Assembly (NCBI GenBank): GCA_036015235.1
Contig: CP107926.1
Coordinates: 2,046,001-2,110,000, forward strand
Length of the DNA: 64,000 nt
Direction: 5' to 3'
From: Streptomyces sp. NBC_00433
GTDB lineage: Bacteria > Actinomycetota > Actinomycetes > Streptomycetales > Streptomycetaceae
Within the stretch, counting starts at the first letter, position 1. Every line of letters starts with the position of its first letter. The translations under genes and the position numbers were made by a program. A model generated the notes under the pieces. It saw only the letters and a list, made by a program, of their open reading frames with translations, did not search any database and was not told the origin of the DNA. Below are positions 8,308 to 17,488 of this stretch, in pieces.

Positions 8308-9102
8308 ATGGCCGACACTCTCACCAGTGCCGCCGCGCAGGACGCGGAAAGCGCCGCTCCCGCGGCCAGGCTCGACCATGTGTCGAAGGCGTTCGGCAGG
8401 CCCGGCGCCCAGCAGCTGGTGCTGGACGACATCACACTCGATGTGCGCCCCGGCGAGTTCGTCTGCCTCCTGGGGGCCTCGGGATGCGGCAAATCGACGC
8501 TGCTGAACCTGGTCGCCGGGCTCGACGAGCCGTCCACCGGGAGCATCGTGACTCCCGGTGGCCGGCCGGCCCTGATGTTCCAGGAGCACGCGCTCTTCCC
8601 GTGGCTGACCGCGGGCAAGAACATCGAACTGACGCTGCGGATGCGCGGGATGCCGCGCGAGCAGCGCCGCCCCGAGGCCGAGCGGCTGCTGTCGCTGGTG
8701 CGGCTGAGCGGGGCGTACGACAAGCGGGTGCACGAGCTGTCCGGCGGTATGCGGCAGCGCGTCGCGCTGGCCAGGGCGCTCGCCCAGGACAGCCAGCTGC
8801 TGCTGATGGACGAGCCGTTCGCGGCGCTGGACGCGATCACCCGGGACGTGCTGCACGACGAACTGACCCGGATCTGGTCGGAGACCGACCTGTCGGTGCT
8901 GTTCGTGACGCACAACGTGCGGGAGGCGGTACGGCTCGCGCAGCGGGTCGTGCTGCTCTCGTCGCGGCCCGGACGGATCAACCGCGAGTGGTCCATCGAC
9001 ATACCGCAGCCTCGCCGGATCGAGGACGCGGCCGTGGCCGACCTCTCCGTCGAGATCACCGAAGAACTGCGTGGGGAGATCCGCCGCCATGGCCAGCACT
9101 GA
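8308..9102 (+). CDS. ssuB: ABC transporter ATP-binding protein, sulfonate type
   Basis: A 264-residue cytosolic ATPase. Walker A GASGCGKST is at about 56-64, the signature LSGGMRQRV at about 145 and Walker B LLLMDEPF at about 165-172. A His switch lies in VLFVTHNVREA. It energises the permease encoded next. The ATG at 8308 is preferred because AGGAGG (8294-8299) precedes it at normal spacing; a GTG three codons upstream overlaps that ribosome site. It overlaps the permease gene by 14 bases. Confidence 0.88.
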   Translation: MADTLTSAAAQDAESAAPAARLDHVSKAFGRPGAQQLVLDDITLDVRPGEFVCLLGASGCGKSTLLNLVAGLDEPSTGSIVTPGGRPALMFQEHALFPWLTAGKNIELTLRMRGMPREQRRPEAERLLSLVRLSGAYDKRVHELSGGMRQRVALARALAQDSQLLLMDEPFAALDAITRDVLHDELTRIWSETDLSVLFVTHNVREAVRLAQRVVLLSSRPGRINREWSIDIPQPRRIEDAAVADLSVEITEELRGEIRRHGQH

Positions 9103-10036
9103 GACGTCGGGGGCGCAGGACGCCGCGCCCCTGGAGAAGGCGCCCGCGGACGCCCCCGCGGGCGAGCGGCCCGACCGGCACGACCTGTCGGGCCTTGAGG
9201 CGGGCCTCGACGCGCTGGACACCGTCGTCGTCAAGCGCGTCCCGATCGGGCAGGTGCTGGTCAAGAAGGTGCTGCCGCCGATCAGCGCGATCCTGCTGGT
9301 CCTCGTGGTGTGGCAGCTTGCGGTCTGGGCCAAGCTCGCCGACCGGACGAAGCTGCCCAGCCCCTCGGCGGTCGGCCAGGAGCTGGCCGACCGGTGGAAT
9401 GCCGGCGACCTGTTCTCGATCATCTGGACCAGCGTGTCGCACGGCCTGCTGGGCTTCGTCGCCGCCCTGATCATCGGCACCCCGCTGGGCCTGGTGGTGG
9501 CCAGGGTGCCGTTCGTACGGGCCGCGATCGGGCCGATCCTGTCCGGTCTGCAGTCGCTGCCCTCGGTGGCGTGGGTGCCGGCCGCGGTGATCTGGCTCGG
9601 CCTGAACAATTCCACGATGTACGCCGTCATCCTGCTCGGCGCGGTGCCGTCGATCGCCAACGGCCTGGTGGCCGGCATCGACCAGGTGCCGCCGCTGTAT
9701 CTGCGGGCCGGCCGCACCATCGGCGCCACCGGGCTGCGCGGGGCGTGGTTCATCCTGCTGCCCGCCGCGCTGCCCGGCTACGTGGCGGGCCTGAAACAGG
9801 GCTGGGCCTTCTCCTGGCGCTCGCTGATGGCCGCCGAGCTGATCGCGTCCTCGCCCGACCTGGGTGTGGGGCTCGGCCGCTACCTGGAGAACATGCGGGA
9901 GGGCTCCGACATGGCCGGCGTCTTCCTGGGCATCCTGCTGATCCTCTTCGTCGGTATCGCCATCGACCTGCTGATCTTCAGCCCGCTGGAGCGCTGGGTG
10001 CTGCGCTCCCGCGGACTGACCGCGCGGAGCCAGTGA
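9089..10036 (+). CDS. ssuC: ABC transporter permease, sulfonate type
   Basis: A 315-residue BPD_transp_1-type permease. A long soluble N-terminal segment (about 70 residues) precedes roughly six hydrophobic segments. The EAA-type loop is recognisable in RTIGATGLRGAWFILLPAALPGYVAGLKQGWAFSWRSLMAAELI. It forms the membrane channel with the ATPase upstream. The start lies inside the ATPase gene and the stop overlaps the chelatase start (GTGA). Cosubstrate specificity is set by the binding protein, so the sulfonate label rests on context. Confidence 0.87.
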   Translation: MASTETSGAQDAAPLEKAPADAPAGERPDRHDLSGLEAGLDALDTVVVKRVPIGQVLVKKVLPPISAILLVLVVWQLAVWAKLADRTKLPSPSAVGQELADRWNAGDLFSIIWTSVSHGLLGFVAALIIGTPLGLVVARVPFVRAAIGPILSGLQSLPSVAWVPAAVIWLGLNNSTMYAVILLGAVPSIANGLVAGIDQVPPLYLRAGRTIGATGLRGAWFILLPAALPGYVAGLKQGWAFSWRSLMAAELIASSPDLGVGLGRYLENMREGSDMAGVFLGILLILFVGIAIDLLIFSPLERWVLRSRGLTARSQ

Positions 10037-10806
10037 CCTTGCGCCCCGGCCTGTCCGCGCCCCCGCTGCTCGTCATCGCGCACGGCTCCCGCGACCCGCG
10101 GCACGCCGCGACCGTGCGGGCGCTGACGCGGCGGGTGGCGGCGGCCAGGCCGGGGCTGCGGGTCGACACCGCCTTCCTGGACTTCAACGCGCCCTCGGTG
10201 CCGCAGGCCGTCAGCCGGCTCGCGGCCGACGGCGTCACGGACGCGGTGGCGCTGCCGCTGCTGCTGACCCGGGCCTTCCACGCCAAGACCGACATCCCCG
10301 CGGTGCTGCGCGAGTCCGCCGCGGCGCTGCCCCGGCTGCGGCTGCGCACCGCGGACGTCCTGGGTCCCTCCCCCCTGCTGACGGCCGCGCTGGAGCGCCG
10401 GCTGTCCGAGGCCGGGCTGCGGCCCGGTGACCGCCCGTCGACCGGCGTCGTGCTGGCCTCGGCGGGCTCCACCGATCCGGAGGCGGGCGCGGTGATCGCA
10501 GAAATCGCGCGGGAGTGGCGGCACACCGGTTGGTGCGCCGTGCGGCCCGCGTTCGCCTCCGCGTCCCTGCCCCGCACCGAGGACGCCGTCAGGGCGCTGC
10601 GCGCCGAAGGGGTGCGGCGGATCGCCGTGGCACCGTACGTGATCGCGCCCGGTTTCCTGCCCGACCGGATCGCCCGCGGCGCCCGCGAGGCGGGCGCGGA
10701 CCTGCTGGCGCCGGTGCTCGGCGCGGCCCCCGAGGTGGCCGGGCTGCTGCTGCGCCGCTACGACGAGGCGCTGCGGCCGGCCGCCCGCCGGCTGCTGTCC
10801 GCCTGA
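10033..10806 (+). CDS. Sirohydrochlorin chelatase (CbiX/SirB family)
   Basis: A 257-residue protein with two CbiX-type halves. The first half carries the metal-binding His residues in IAHGSRD (H17) and FHAKTD (about H83). The second half has APYVIAPGFLPDRI. Such enzymes insert Fe(II) into sirohydrochlorin to give siroheme (or cobalt in cobalamin synthesis). The four-base overlap with the transporter permease, and a sulfite reductase in the same locus that needs siroheme, argue for the iron enzyme. It closes the sulfur cluster. Confidence 0.85.
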   Translation: MTLRPGLSAPPLLVIAHGSRDPRHAATVRALTRRVAAARPGLRVDTAFLDFNAPSVPQAVSRLAADGVTDAVALPLLLTRAFHAKTDIPAVLRESAAALPRLRLRTADVLGPSPLLTAALERRLSEAGLRPGDRPSTGVVLASAGSTDPEAGAVIAEIAREWRHTGWCAVRPAFASASLPRTEDAVRALRAEGVRRIAVAPYVIAPGFLPDRIARGAREAGADLLAPVLGAAPEVAGLLLRRYDEALRPAARRLLSA

Positions 10807-10881
10807 GCCGTCCCGCCGGCCCGCACCGGGTGTGGCCTGGGCGTTCACTGCCGTACGTGTAAGGGACACACACCCCGTGAT

Positions 10882-10899
10882 GGTGGGGTTGTCCCCACC
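10882..10899 (+). promoter_or_regulatory. Short hairpin upstream of the MMPL gene
   Basis: GGTGGGG-TTGT-CCCCACC, a 7-bp stem with a 4-base loop, lies in the 226-bp gap before the exporter and is followed by CCCCGAGGGGG. It could be an operator or a weak terminator for the sulfur cluster. No firm -35/-10 pair was identified. Confidence 0.25.
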
Positions 10900-11032
10900 C
10901 CCGAGGGGGAGATGGCCCGCTGTGAAGTCACCAGCAGGCCGGATGGGTCGGCACGTCTCCCGGCCGTAGCGTCCTTGGTGGAAGGAGCGGCCCGGCGCCG
11001 CCACCCGAGACGAGCCTTACAAGGGGGACACC

Positions 11033-13312
11033 GTGAGTCGCGCACGCGCACACGGCAGCAGGATGGGCATCGCGGCATCGATGGGCAGTTGGAGCGCCCG
11101 CCACCGGTGGGCCGCGGTGGGCGGGTGGCTGCTCTTCGTCATCCTCGCGGTCTTCGTCGGCCAGTCGGCCGGGCGGGTCGACGTCGACGAGGACCGGTCG
11201 ATGCCCGGCGAGGTCAGCCAGGCCGCCACGATCAACGACGACGCGGGGCTCAAGCCCCCGGCGAGCGAGATGGTGCTCGTCCAGGCCAAGGGCGCGGGCA
11301 GCGCCACCGACCCGGGCTTCCGTACCGTGGTCGGCGAGGTGATGAGCGCGGTCAGGTCCACCGGCGGGGTCACCGCGGTCACCTCGCCCTACGACACCAA
11401 GTCGGTCTCCGCCGACGGGCGTTCCGCGCTGGTGCGGTTCGACATGCTCGGCGACCAGGAGACCGCCGCCGACCGGGTCGACCCGGTGATGGCCGTGGTC
11501 GAGCGGGTCCAGGCGAAGCACCCCGACCTGCGGATCGAGGAGTTCGGCGACGCCAGCGCGGAGAAGGTGCTCAACGACGCCTTCGGCAGCGACTTCCAGA
11601 CCGCGGAGTTCTCCGCGGTGCCGCTGGCGCTCGGCATCCTGCTGATCGCCTTCGGCGCTCTGGTCGCGGCGCTGCTGCCGGTGGCGCTGGCGATGACCGC
11701 CTTCGTCGCGGCCGGCGGCGTGGTGGCGGTGGTCAGCCACCTGGTGCCGATGAGCGACACCGCCAACTCGGTGATGCTGCTGGTCGGCCTCGCGGTCGGC
11801 GTCGACTACTGCCTGTTCTACCTGCGCAGGGAGCGCGAGGAGCGGGCCGCGGGGCACGACGCGGACACCGCGCTGCGGATCGCCGCCGCCACCTCGGGCC
11901 GGGCGATCCTGATCTCCGGCGTCACCGTGATCGTGGCCATGGCGGGCATGCTCTTCACCGGCATCGGCGACTTCAAGGCCATGGGTGTGGCCACGATGAT
12001 CGTGGTCGCCATCGCGATGTTCGGCTCGGTCACCGTGCTGCCCGCGCTGCTGTCGCTGCTCGGCCACCGGGTCGAGAAGGGCCGCATCCCGTTCCTGAAC
12101 CGGCGGCGCAGGCGGCAGCAGGCCGCCGGCCGTCCCGCGGCGCCCGGCAACAGCCGCTTCTGGCGGTCCGTGCTCGGCCCGGTGCTGCGCCACCCCAGGG
12201 CGGCCACCGTCGTCGCCGGCGGCGCGCTGCTGGCGCTGGCACTGCCCGCCTTCGGCATGAAGACCGCGAATCTGTCGATGCAGCAGGAACTGGGCGACGG
12301 CCTGCCGATCATCCAGACCTACGACCACATCAACACCGCCTTCCCCGGCGGCCCCGACCCCGCCCACGTGGTGGTCAAGGCCGGCGACATCGACTCCCCC
12401 GCGGTCAAGGAGGCCATCGCCGCCTTCCGCGCCGAGGCGGTCTCCTCCGGCGCCAGCAAGGGCCCGGTGACCGTCACCGTGCACAGCGCGCAGGACATCG
12501 CCACGATCGACGTACCGCTGGAGGGCGGCAGCGACCGCGCCAAGGCCGAGGCCGACGTGAAGCTGCTGCGCGACCAGGTGCGCCCCGACACGCTCCTGAA
12601 GGTGGCGGGTGTGCAGGCGCCGGTCACCGGTGAGACGGCCGGGTCGATGGACTTCACCCACAAGATCACCAGCAGTGTGCCGCCGGTCTTCGCCTTCGTG
12701 ACCGTCTTCGCCTTCCTGCTGATGCTGCTGTCCTTCAGGTCGCTGACCATCGCGCTGACCTCGATCGTGCTGAACCTGCTGTCGGTGGGCGCCGCCTACG
12801 GCATCCTCACCGCGGTCTTCCAGCACGGCTGGGGCGCGTCGCTGGTGGGCGCGCACGGCACCGGCGCGGTGGTGGCCTGGCTGCCGCTGTTCCTCTTCGT
12901 GATCCTCTTCGGGCTGAGCATGGACTACCACGTCTTCGTGGTCTCCCGGATCCGCGAGGCCAGGATGCGCGGGCTCGCCACCAAGGGCGCCATCGAGCAC
13001 GGCATCACCACCACCGCGGGCGTCGTCACCAGCGCCGCCGTGATCATGGTCGCCGTCTTCGCGATCTTCGGCACCCTGTCGATGCAGAGCATGAAGCAGA
13101 TGGGGGTCGGCCTGGCCTTCGCGGTGCTCATCGACGCCACCGTGATCCGCGGGGTGCTGCTGCCCGCGGTGATGACCCTGCTCGGCGACCGGAACTGGTA
13201 CCTGCCGCGCTGGATGCACCGGATGCCCGACCTCACCCACGACGAGTCGGCCCTGCCACAGCCGCCGGCCGCCGCGCCGCACCCGGTGGAGCAGTTGCCC
13301 GACCGCGTCTGA
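11033..13312 (+). CDS. MMPL/RND-family membrane transporter
   Basis: A 759-residue membrane protein with the two-fold MMPL layout. There is one N-terminal helix, an extracytoplasmic domain (about 45-185), five clustered helices (about 195-345), a second single helix after a basic linker (RRRRRQQAAGRP), a second outer domain and five final helices. Signature stretches are LLVGLAVGVDYCLFYLRREREER and FGLSMDYHVFVVSRIREA, whose Asp-Tyr pairs belong to the proton relay in the family. It probably exports lipids or small molecules with proton motive force; substrate unknown. The GTG start at 11033 has AAGGGGG upstream. A strong hairpin follows its stop. Confidence 0.9.
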   Translation: MSRARAHGSRMGIAASMGSWSARHRWAAVGGWLLFVILAVFVGQSAGRVDVDEDRSMPGEVSQAATINDDAGLKPPASEMVLVQAKGAGSATDPGFRTVVGEVMSAVRSTGGVTAVTSPYDTKSVSADGRSALVRFDMLGDQETAADRVDPVMAVVERVQAKHPDLRIEEFGDASAEKVLNDAFGSDFQTAEFSAVPLALGILLIAFGALVAALLPVALAMTAFVAAGGVVAVVSHLVPMSDTANSVMLLVGLAVGVDYCLFYLRREREERAAGHDADTALRIAAATSGRAILISGVTVIVAMAGMLFTGIGDFKAMGVATMIVVAIAMFGSVTVLPALLSLLGHRVEKGRIPFLNRRRRRQQAAGRPAAPGNSRFWRSVLGPVLRHPRAATVVAGGALLALALPAFGMKTANLSMQQELGDGLPIIQTYDHINTAFPGGPDPAHVVVKAGDIDSPAVKEAIAAFRAEAVSSGASKGPVTVTVHSAQDIATIDVPLEGGSDRAKAEADVKLLRDQVRPDTLLKVAGVQAPVTGETAGSMDFTHKITSSVPPVFAFVTVFAFLLMLLSFRSLTIALTSIVLNLLSVGAAYGILTAVFQHGWGASLVGAHGTGAVVAWLPLFLFVILFGLSMDYHVFVVSRIREARMRGLATKGAIEHGITTTAGVVTSAAVIMVAVFAIFGTLSMQSMKQMGVGLAFAVLIDATVIRGVLLPAVMTLLGDRNWYLPRWMHRMPDLTHDESALPQPPAAAPHPVEQLPDRV

Positions 13313-13332
13313 CCTGGCGCTTCCGCCACGGC

Positions 13333-13363
13333 GTGCCCCCGTACCGAAACGGTACGGGGGCAC
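13333..13363 (+). terminator. Intrinsic-type hairpin after the MMPL gene
   Basis: GTGCCCCCGTACC and GGTACGGGGGCAC pair perfectly over 13 bp around GAAAC, with no following T-run, as is usual in Streptomyces. It lies 21 bp after the exporter stop and 30 bp before the sigma-factor ATG, so the sigma gene's promoter must overlap it or lie beyond it. Confidence 0.7.
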
Positions 13364-13392
13364 TGTCAGTGGTCGCGGTTACGGTGGAGGAC

Positions 13393-14439
13393 ATGACCGT
13401 ACGGGAGAGCAGCGCGAGCGGAACGACGGTGACGGGTGCCGACGAGGTCGAGCGCGGCCTTGAGCAGCACCGGGTGGAGCTGACCGGCTATTGCTATCGG
13501 ATGCTCGGCTCCGCCTTCGAGGCGGAGGACGCGGTGCAGGAGACGCTGGTGCGGGCCTGGCGGGCCGCCGACCGGTTCGAGGGCCGCTCCTCCCTGCGGT
13601 CGTGGCTGTACCGCATCGCGACCAACGTGTGCATGGACAGCCTCAATGCCGGCAAGCGCCGGGCCAGGCCGATGGACCTCTCCCCCGCGTCGCACGCCGA
13701 CGCGGTGCTGCCCGACCCGACGTCGGACGGGATGTGGGTGGAGCCCGCCCCCGACGGCCGGGTGGTGCCCGAGGGCGGCGACCCGGCCGACGTGGTGGTC
13801 TCCCGGGAGACCGTCAGGCTCGCCTTCGTCGCCGCGTTGCAGCATCTGCCGCCGCGTCAGCGGGCGGTGCTGATCCTGCGCGAGGTGCTGGCCTGGAAGG
13901 CCAGCGAGACCGCGGAGCTGCTGGAGACGACCGTGGCGTCGGTGAACAGCGCGCTGCAGCGGGCCAGGGCCACCCTGGCGGAGGCCGGCGCGTCGGCCGA
14001 CACCGCGATGCGCGACACGGCGCTGGACGAGGAGCGGGAGTCGCTGCTCGCCCGCTATGTCGACGCCTTCGAGCGGTACGACCTGGCGTCGCTGACCACC
14101 CTGCTGCACGAGGACGCGGTGCTCAACATGCCGCCTTATCCGATGTGGGTGACCGGTCACGACGACATACGGGACTTCATGGCGACCATCGGCGCCGGCT
14201 GCGCGGGGTCGCACCTGGTGCCGGTCGGGGCGAGCGGGCTGCCGGGCTTCGCGCAGTACCGCCCGACACCCGAGGGCGGTTTCCTGGCGTTCGCCCTCCA
14301 GGTGATCGAGACCTCCGGCGGCCGGATCAGCACGATGACGTCATTCCACGACGCTGCCCGGCTCTTCCCGCTCTTCGGGCTCCCACTCGAACTCCCCGCC
14401 GAGCCCGGAGAGTTGCACCAGCATGCGCAGTCCGGGTGA
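13393..14439 (+). CDS. ECF sigma factor with C-terminal SnoaL-like domain
   Basis: A 348-residue sigma-70 family protein. Region 2 is at about 30-85 (YCYRMLGSAFEAEDAVQETLVRAW..SWLYRIATNVCMD). Region 4 is at about 150-195 (LPPRQRAVLILREVLAWKASETAELL..SVNSALQRAR). A SnoaL-like C-terminal domain runs from about 213. This layout is that of the SigJ/ECF41-like group, where the fused domain tunes activity in place of a separate anti-sigma factor. The ATG at 13393 follows GGAGG. The last 99 bases overlap the antisense STAS gene, so the tail PAEPGELHQHAQSG extends beyond the usual family end. Regulon unknown. Confidence 0.9.
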   Translation: MTVRESSASGTTVTGADEVERGLEQHRVELTGYCYRMLGSAFEAEDAVQETLVRAWRAADRFEGRSSLRSWLYRIATNVCMDSLNAGKRRARPMDLSPASHADAVLPDPTSDGMWVEPAPDGRVVPEGGDPADVVVSRETVRLAFVAALQHLPPRQRAVLILREVLAWKASETAELLETTVASVNSALQRARATLAEAGASADTAMRDTALDEERESLLARYVDAFERYDLASLTTLLHEDAVLNMPPYPMWVTGHDDIRDFMATIGAGCAGSHLVPVGASGLPGFAQYRPTPEGGFLAFALQVIETSGGRISTMTSFHDAARLFPLFGLPLELPAEPGELHQHAQSG

Positions 14440-14682
14440 CGCACCGCACAACCGCACCCGATGGCCGGTGCGGCGGGCAGCGAGCCGCAGCGTGGCCAGC
14501 GCTCCGAGGGTCGCGGTCGTGGCGGGCAGCCCGGCCGCGTCCACGCTGACCACCGCCGTACCACAGCTGTGACCTGCGGCTTTCTCAGGTCCAGGGGCCG
14601 GTGCCACCACATGGCCTCCTTCCGCGGGGCCGCCGGGCGGCGGTCTTCGCACATACCGACCTGCCGGGCGGTACGAAGTCAT
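14341..14682 (-). CDS. STAS-domain protein (anti-sigma antagonist-like)
   Basis: A 113-residue protein whose second half matches Streptomyces STAS proteins (VDAAGLPATTATLGALATLRLAARRTGHRVRLCGASPGLRMLVQLSGLGGEF). The first about 40 residues are Pro/Gly-rich and not typical, so the true start may be internal; a GTG near VVAPAPGPE is one option. It is convergent with the sigma-factor gene and overlaps its last 33 codons. No Ser in the usual phospho-acceptor position is obvious. It could belong to a partner-switching system or simply be a small ligand-binding STAS protein. Confidence 0.65.
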   Translation of the reverse strand: MTSYRPAGRYVRRPPPGGPAEGGHVVAPAPGPEKAAGHSCGTAVVSVDAAGLPATTATLGALATLRLAARRTGHRVRLCGASPGLRMLVQLSGLGGEFEWEPEEREEPGSVVE

Positions 14683-14854
14683 CGCTCACCGGGGTACGTA
14701 TTCGGAGCGGACTGGCGGCAAACCACGCGGAAAACCGGGGCGCCGCAGTGGGACACTTGCCCTGTCCGTACACATGGTCGATGACACTGGCATATGCGAG
14801 CGGGCGGCGGGGCGGACTGCCGCCCGGTCGGGTGGACTTCGGAGAGGTCGGGGC

Positions 14855-15718
14855 ATGGCGGAAGCGGTGTTCACGCGGGAGCGGGCGCAGGCGGTGCTGG
14901 AGACCGCCGGCCACCCGTCGGCCGAACTGCTCTCCTTCGGGGAGAACGCGGTCTTCGCGGCCGGCCGGCTGGTGATCAAGGTCGGCCGCGGCGCCGACCT
15001 GATGGACCGCGCCCGCCGCGAGGTGCGCACCGCGGACTGGCTCGCCAAGCACGACGTGCCCGCGGTGCGGTCCGCCGAGTCCGAGGTGCGGCTGGTCGAC
15101 GGCCACCCGATCACCTACTGGCAGCGGCTCCCCGAGTCGCTGCGGCCCGCGGAGCCCGCCGACGTCGCCCCGCTGCTGCGGCTGGTGCACGCCCTGCCCG
15201 AGCCGGACTTCGGGCTGCCGCCGCGGGATCTGCTCGGCGGCGTCGAGCGCTGGCTGCGGCTGGCGGGGGACGCGATCGACCCGGCAGACGCCGCCTTCCT
15301 GCGGGCGCGCAAGGACCGGCTGGCCGCGGCCGTCACCGACCTGGTGCCGTATCTGCCGCGCGGCCCGATCCACGGCGACGCGCTGCCGCGCAACGTCCAC
15401 ATCGGCCCGGACGGGCCGGTCCTGGTCGACCTGGAGACCTTCTCCTCCGACCTGCGCGAGCACGACCTCGTGGTGCAGACCCTCAACCGCGACCGCTACG
15501 GGGTGCCGCCCGCCGCCTACACCGCCTTCACCGACGCCTACGGCTGGGATGTGGCGGAGTGGGAGGGCAGCGAGGTGCTGCGCGGGGCGCGGGAGACGGC
15601 GGGCTGCGCCTGGGTCGCCCAGCAGGCGGCGGCCAACCCGGCCGCGCGCGGCGAATTCCGCCGCCGGGTGGCGTCGCTGCGGTCCGGCGACGCGACGGTC
15701 CGCTGGTATTCGTTCTGA
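14855..15718 (+). CDS. Aminoglycoside phosphotransferase-fold kinase
   Basis: A 287-residue APH/choline-kinase-fold protein. The Brenner motif HGDALPRN is at about residues 173-180 and the metal-binding DLE at about 191-193. The N-lobe Lys is in LVIKVGRG. The ATG at 14855 has GGAGAGG upstream. The substrate is unknown; the fold covers antibiotics, sugars and small metabolites, so resistance should not be assumed. It stands alone between divergent neighbours. Confidence 0.85.
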   Translation: MAEAVFTRERAQAVLETAGHPSAELLSFGENAVFAAGRLVIKVGRGADLMDRARREVRTADWLAKHDVPAVRSAESEVRLVDGHPITYWQRLPESLRPAEPADVAPLLRLVHALPEPDFGLPPRDLLGGVERWLRLAGDAIDPADAAFLRARKDRLAAAVTDLVPYLPRGPIHGDALPRNVHIGPDGPVLVDLETFSSDLREHDLVVQTLNRDRYGVPPAAYTAFTDAYGWDVAEWEGSEVLRGARETAGCAWVAQQAAANPAARGEFRRRVASLRSGDATVRWYSF

Positions 15719-15728
15719 CGGTCCCCCG

Positions 15729-15804
15729 CCGCCGCCTTCTCCCGACGGCATTCCCGCCGCCCACTCCCGACGGCCTTTCCGCCGCCCACTCCTGACGGCC
15801 TTTC
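15729..15804. repeat. Three diverged 25-bp tandem repeats
   Basis: Three consecutive copies of a unit like CCGCCGCCCACTCCCGACGG (plus CCTTT) recur with a 25-bp period between the phosphotransferase stop and the MFS gene. The second and third copies differ by about one base. No function assigned. Confidence 0.6.
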
Positions 15805-15916
15805 CTGCCCGCGCAACTGCGGCGACGCCATCCTTTGATCCAACCCTTGCACCGGTGTCAGACTTAACCGGGTATACCGCTCCCGGGCGGCTCTCATGCA
15901 GGGAAGGGAATGTGGC

Positions 15917-17383
15917 ATGTCCAACAACCTCGCGGGGCAGCGCGGGACGCTTCTCCTGCTCACGAGCGTCGAACTCGTCGTCTTCCTCGACTCGTCCGTC
16001 GTCAACCTCGCGATGCCGAGCATCGGCAAAGCGCTGGCCATGAGCGTCGCCACGCTGGTCTGGGTCAGCAGTGCCTACCAGGTGACCTTCGGCGGCTTCC
16101 AGTTAGGCGCCGGCCGCACCACCGACCGGCTCGGCAGGCGGCTGATGTTCCAGACCGGGCTCACCGTCTTCACCGCCGCGTCCCTGCTGGCCGGCCTGAC
16201 CCACTCCGGCTGGGCGCTGATCGCCGCGCGGGCCGTCCAGGGCGTCGGCGCCGCCATCCTGATCCCGGCCGAACTCGCCCTGATCACCGCGGTCTTCACC
16301 GAGCCCGAGGCCTACCGGCGGGCCTTCGGCGTATGGAGCGCGATGGGCGCGGTCGGCGCGGCGGGCGGCGTCGCGATCGGCGGCCTGATCGTGTCCGCCC
16401 TCGGCTGGCAGTGGGTCTTCCTGATCAACGTGCCGATCGGCGTCGTGGGCCTGCTGGTCAGCAACCGGCTGCTGCCGCGCGACGACATCGACCTGAAGGC
16501 GGTCCGGCGCCGCGAACTCGACCTGCCCGGCATGGTCACCGGCACCGGCTGCCTGCTGCTGCTGGTCTACGTCGTCACCAAGGGCGCGGAAGGCTCGCTC
16601 GACCTGGAGCACTGGCTGCTGGCCGGGCTCGCGGTGCTGCTCGGGCTGAGCTTCGTGCTGATCGAGCGCCGGGTCGAGACACCGCTGCTGCCCTTCCGGC
16701 TGTTCCGCACCCGCAACATCACCGGCTCCTCGGCGGTGAGCTTCCTGGTCGGCGCCGCGCACGTGCCGGTCTTCGTCTTCCTGTCGCTGTACTTCCAGGA
16801 GGTGCACGGCTACAGCGCCGTCAAGTCCGGCCTGGCGGTGCTGCCGATCGCGGTCACCGGCATCCCGGTGGCGCGGCTGCTGATCCCGCGCGCGCTCAAG
16901 GCGGTCGGGCCGCGGATGGTGCTCATCGGGGGCCTTGTCCTGCTGACGGTCGCCCTGCTGCTGCTGTCCAGGATCCCCGCCCACGCCGACTACGCGACGG
17001 CCTTCCTGCCTGCCGCGGCCATCTTCGCCGTGGGCCTGCCGGCCTGCTTCGTCGGCTCGACCATGCCGGCGATGAAGGCCGCGCTGCCCAACGAGACCGG
17101 CATCGTCTCCGGTGTGGTGAACACGGCCCAGCGGCTGGGCGCCGGCATGGGCGTCGCCGTCCTGGCGGCCGTCGCCAACTCGCGCACCTCCCACCACCAC
17201 GGCGGTACGCCCGCGGACGCGGTGAACGCGGGCTACCACAGCGCCTTCCTGGGCGCCGCGGGACTCGCGGTGATCGGCCTGGTGGTGGCGGTACTGGTCG
17301 TCCAGCAGCCGCCGGAGCCGGCCGCGGCCGGCGACAAGGCACCCGAGCCGCTGGCCACCGCCGCCACGGAGGAGAGCGCCTGA
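15917..17383 (+). CDS. MFS exporter, DHA2 (EmrB/QacA-like) family
   Basis: A 488-residue membrane protein with about 14 predicted hydrophobic segments. The antiporter motif A is recognisable as GRTTDRLGRRLMF. The N-terminal FLDSSVVNLAMPSIGKAL stretch is typical of drug:H+ antiporters of the DHA2 family. The ATG at 15917 follows GAAGGGAA by seven bases; an upstream ATG at 15896 is less likely. It is probably a drug or metabolite exporter; no regulator gene is adjacent. A duplicated 15-base sequence (GGAGGAGAGCGCCTG) spans its stop and recurs 35 bases downstream. Confidence 0.88.
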   Translation: MSNNLAGQRGTLLLLTSVELVVFLDSSVVNLAMPSIGKALAMSVATLVWVSSAYQVTFGGFQLGAGRTTDRLGRRLMFQTGLTVFTAASLLAGLTHSGWALIAARAVQGVGAAILIPAELALITAVFTEPEAYRRAFGVWSAMGAVGAAGGVAIGGLIVSALGWQWVFLINVPIGVVGLLVSNRLLPRDDIDLKAVRRRELDLPGMVTGTGCLLLLVYVVTKGAEGSLDLEHWLLAGLAVLLGLSFVLIERRVETPLLPFRLFRTRNITGSSAVSFLVGAAHVPVFVFLSLYFQEVHGYSAVKSGLAVLPIAVTGIPVARLLIPRALKAVGPRMVLIGGLVLLTVALLLLSRIPAHADYATAFLPAAAIFAVGLPACFVGSTMPAMKAALPNETGIVSGVVNTAQRLGAGMGVAVLAAVANSRTSHHHGGTPADAVNAGYHSAFLGAAGLAVIGLVVAVLVVQQPPEPAAAGDKAPEPLATAATEESA

Positions 17384-17488
17384 CCGGTGCCTGCCGCGTC
17401 CGGTCCGGAGGAGAGCGCCTGCCGCGCCCGTCACACCTTCCCGGCACCTCGGCCGGGCGCACCGCGAGGGCGGCCGCCCGGCGCTGTG

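Noticed and set aside
14855..15718. Antibiotic resistance gene (aminoglycoside phosphotransferase)
   Set aside because: Only the general kinase fold is visible; no residue pattern of known resistance enzymes and no antibiotic cluster nearby.
15847..15878. TTGCAC ... TATACC as promoter of the MFS gene
   Set aside because: Spacing of 20 bases is too long and no alternative -10 fits well.
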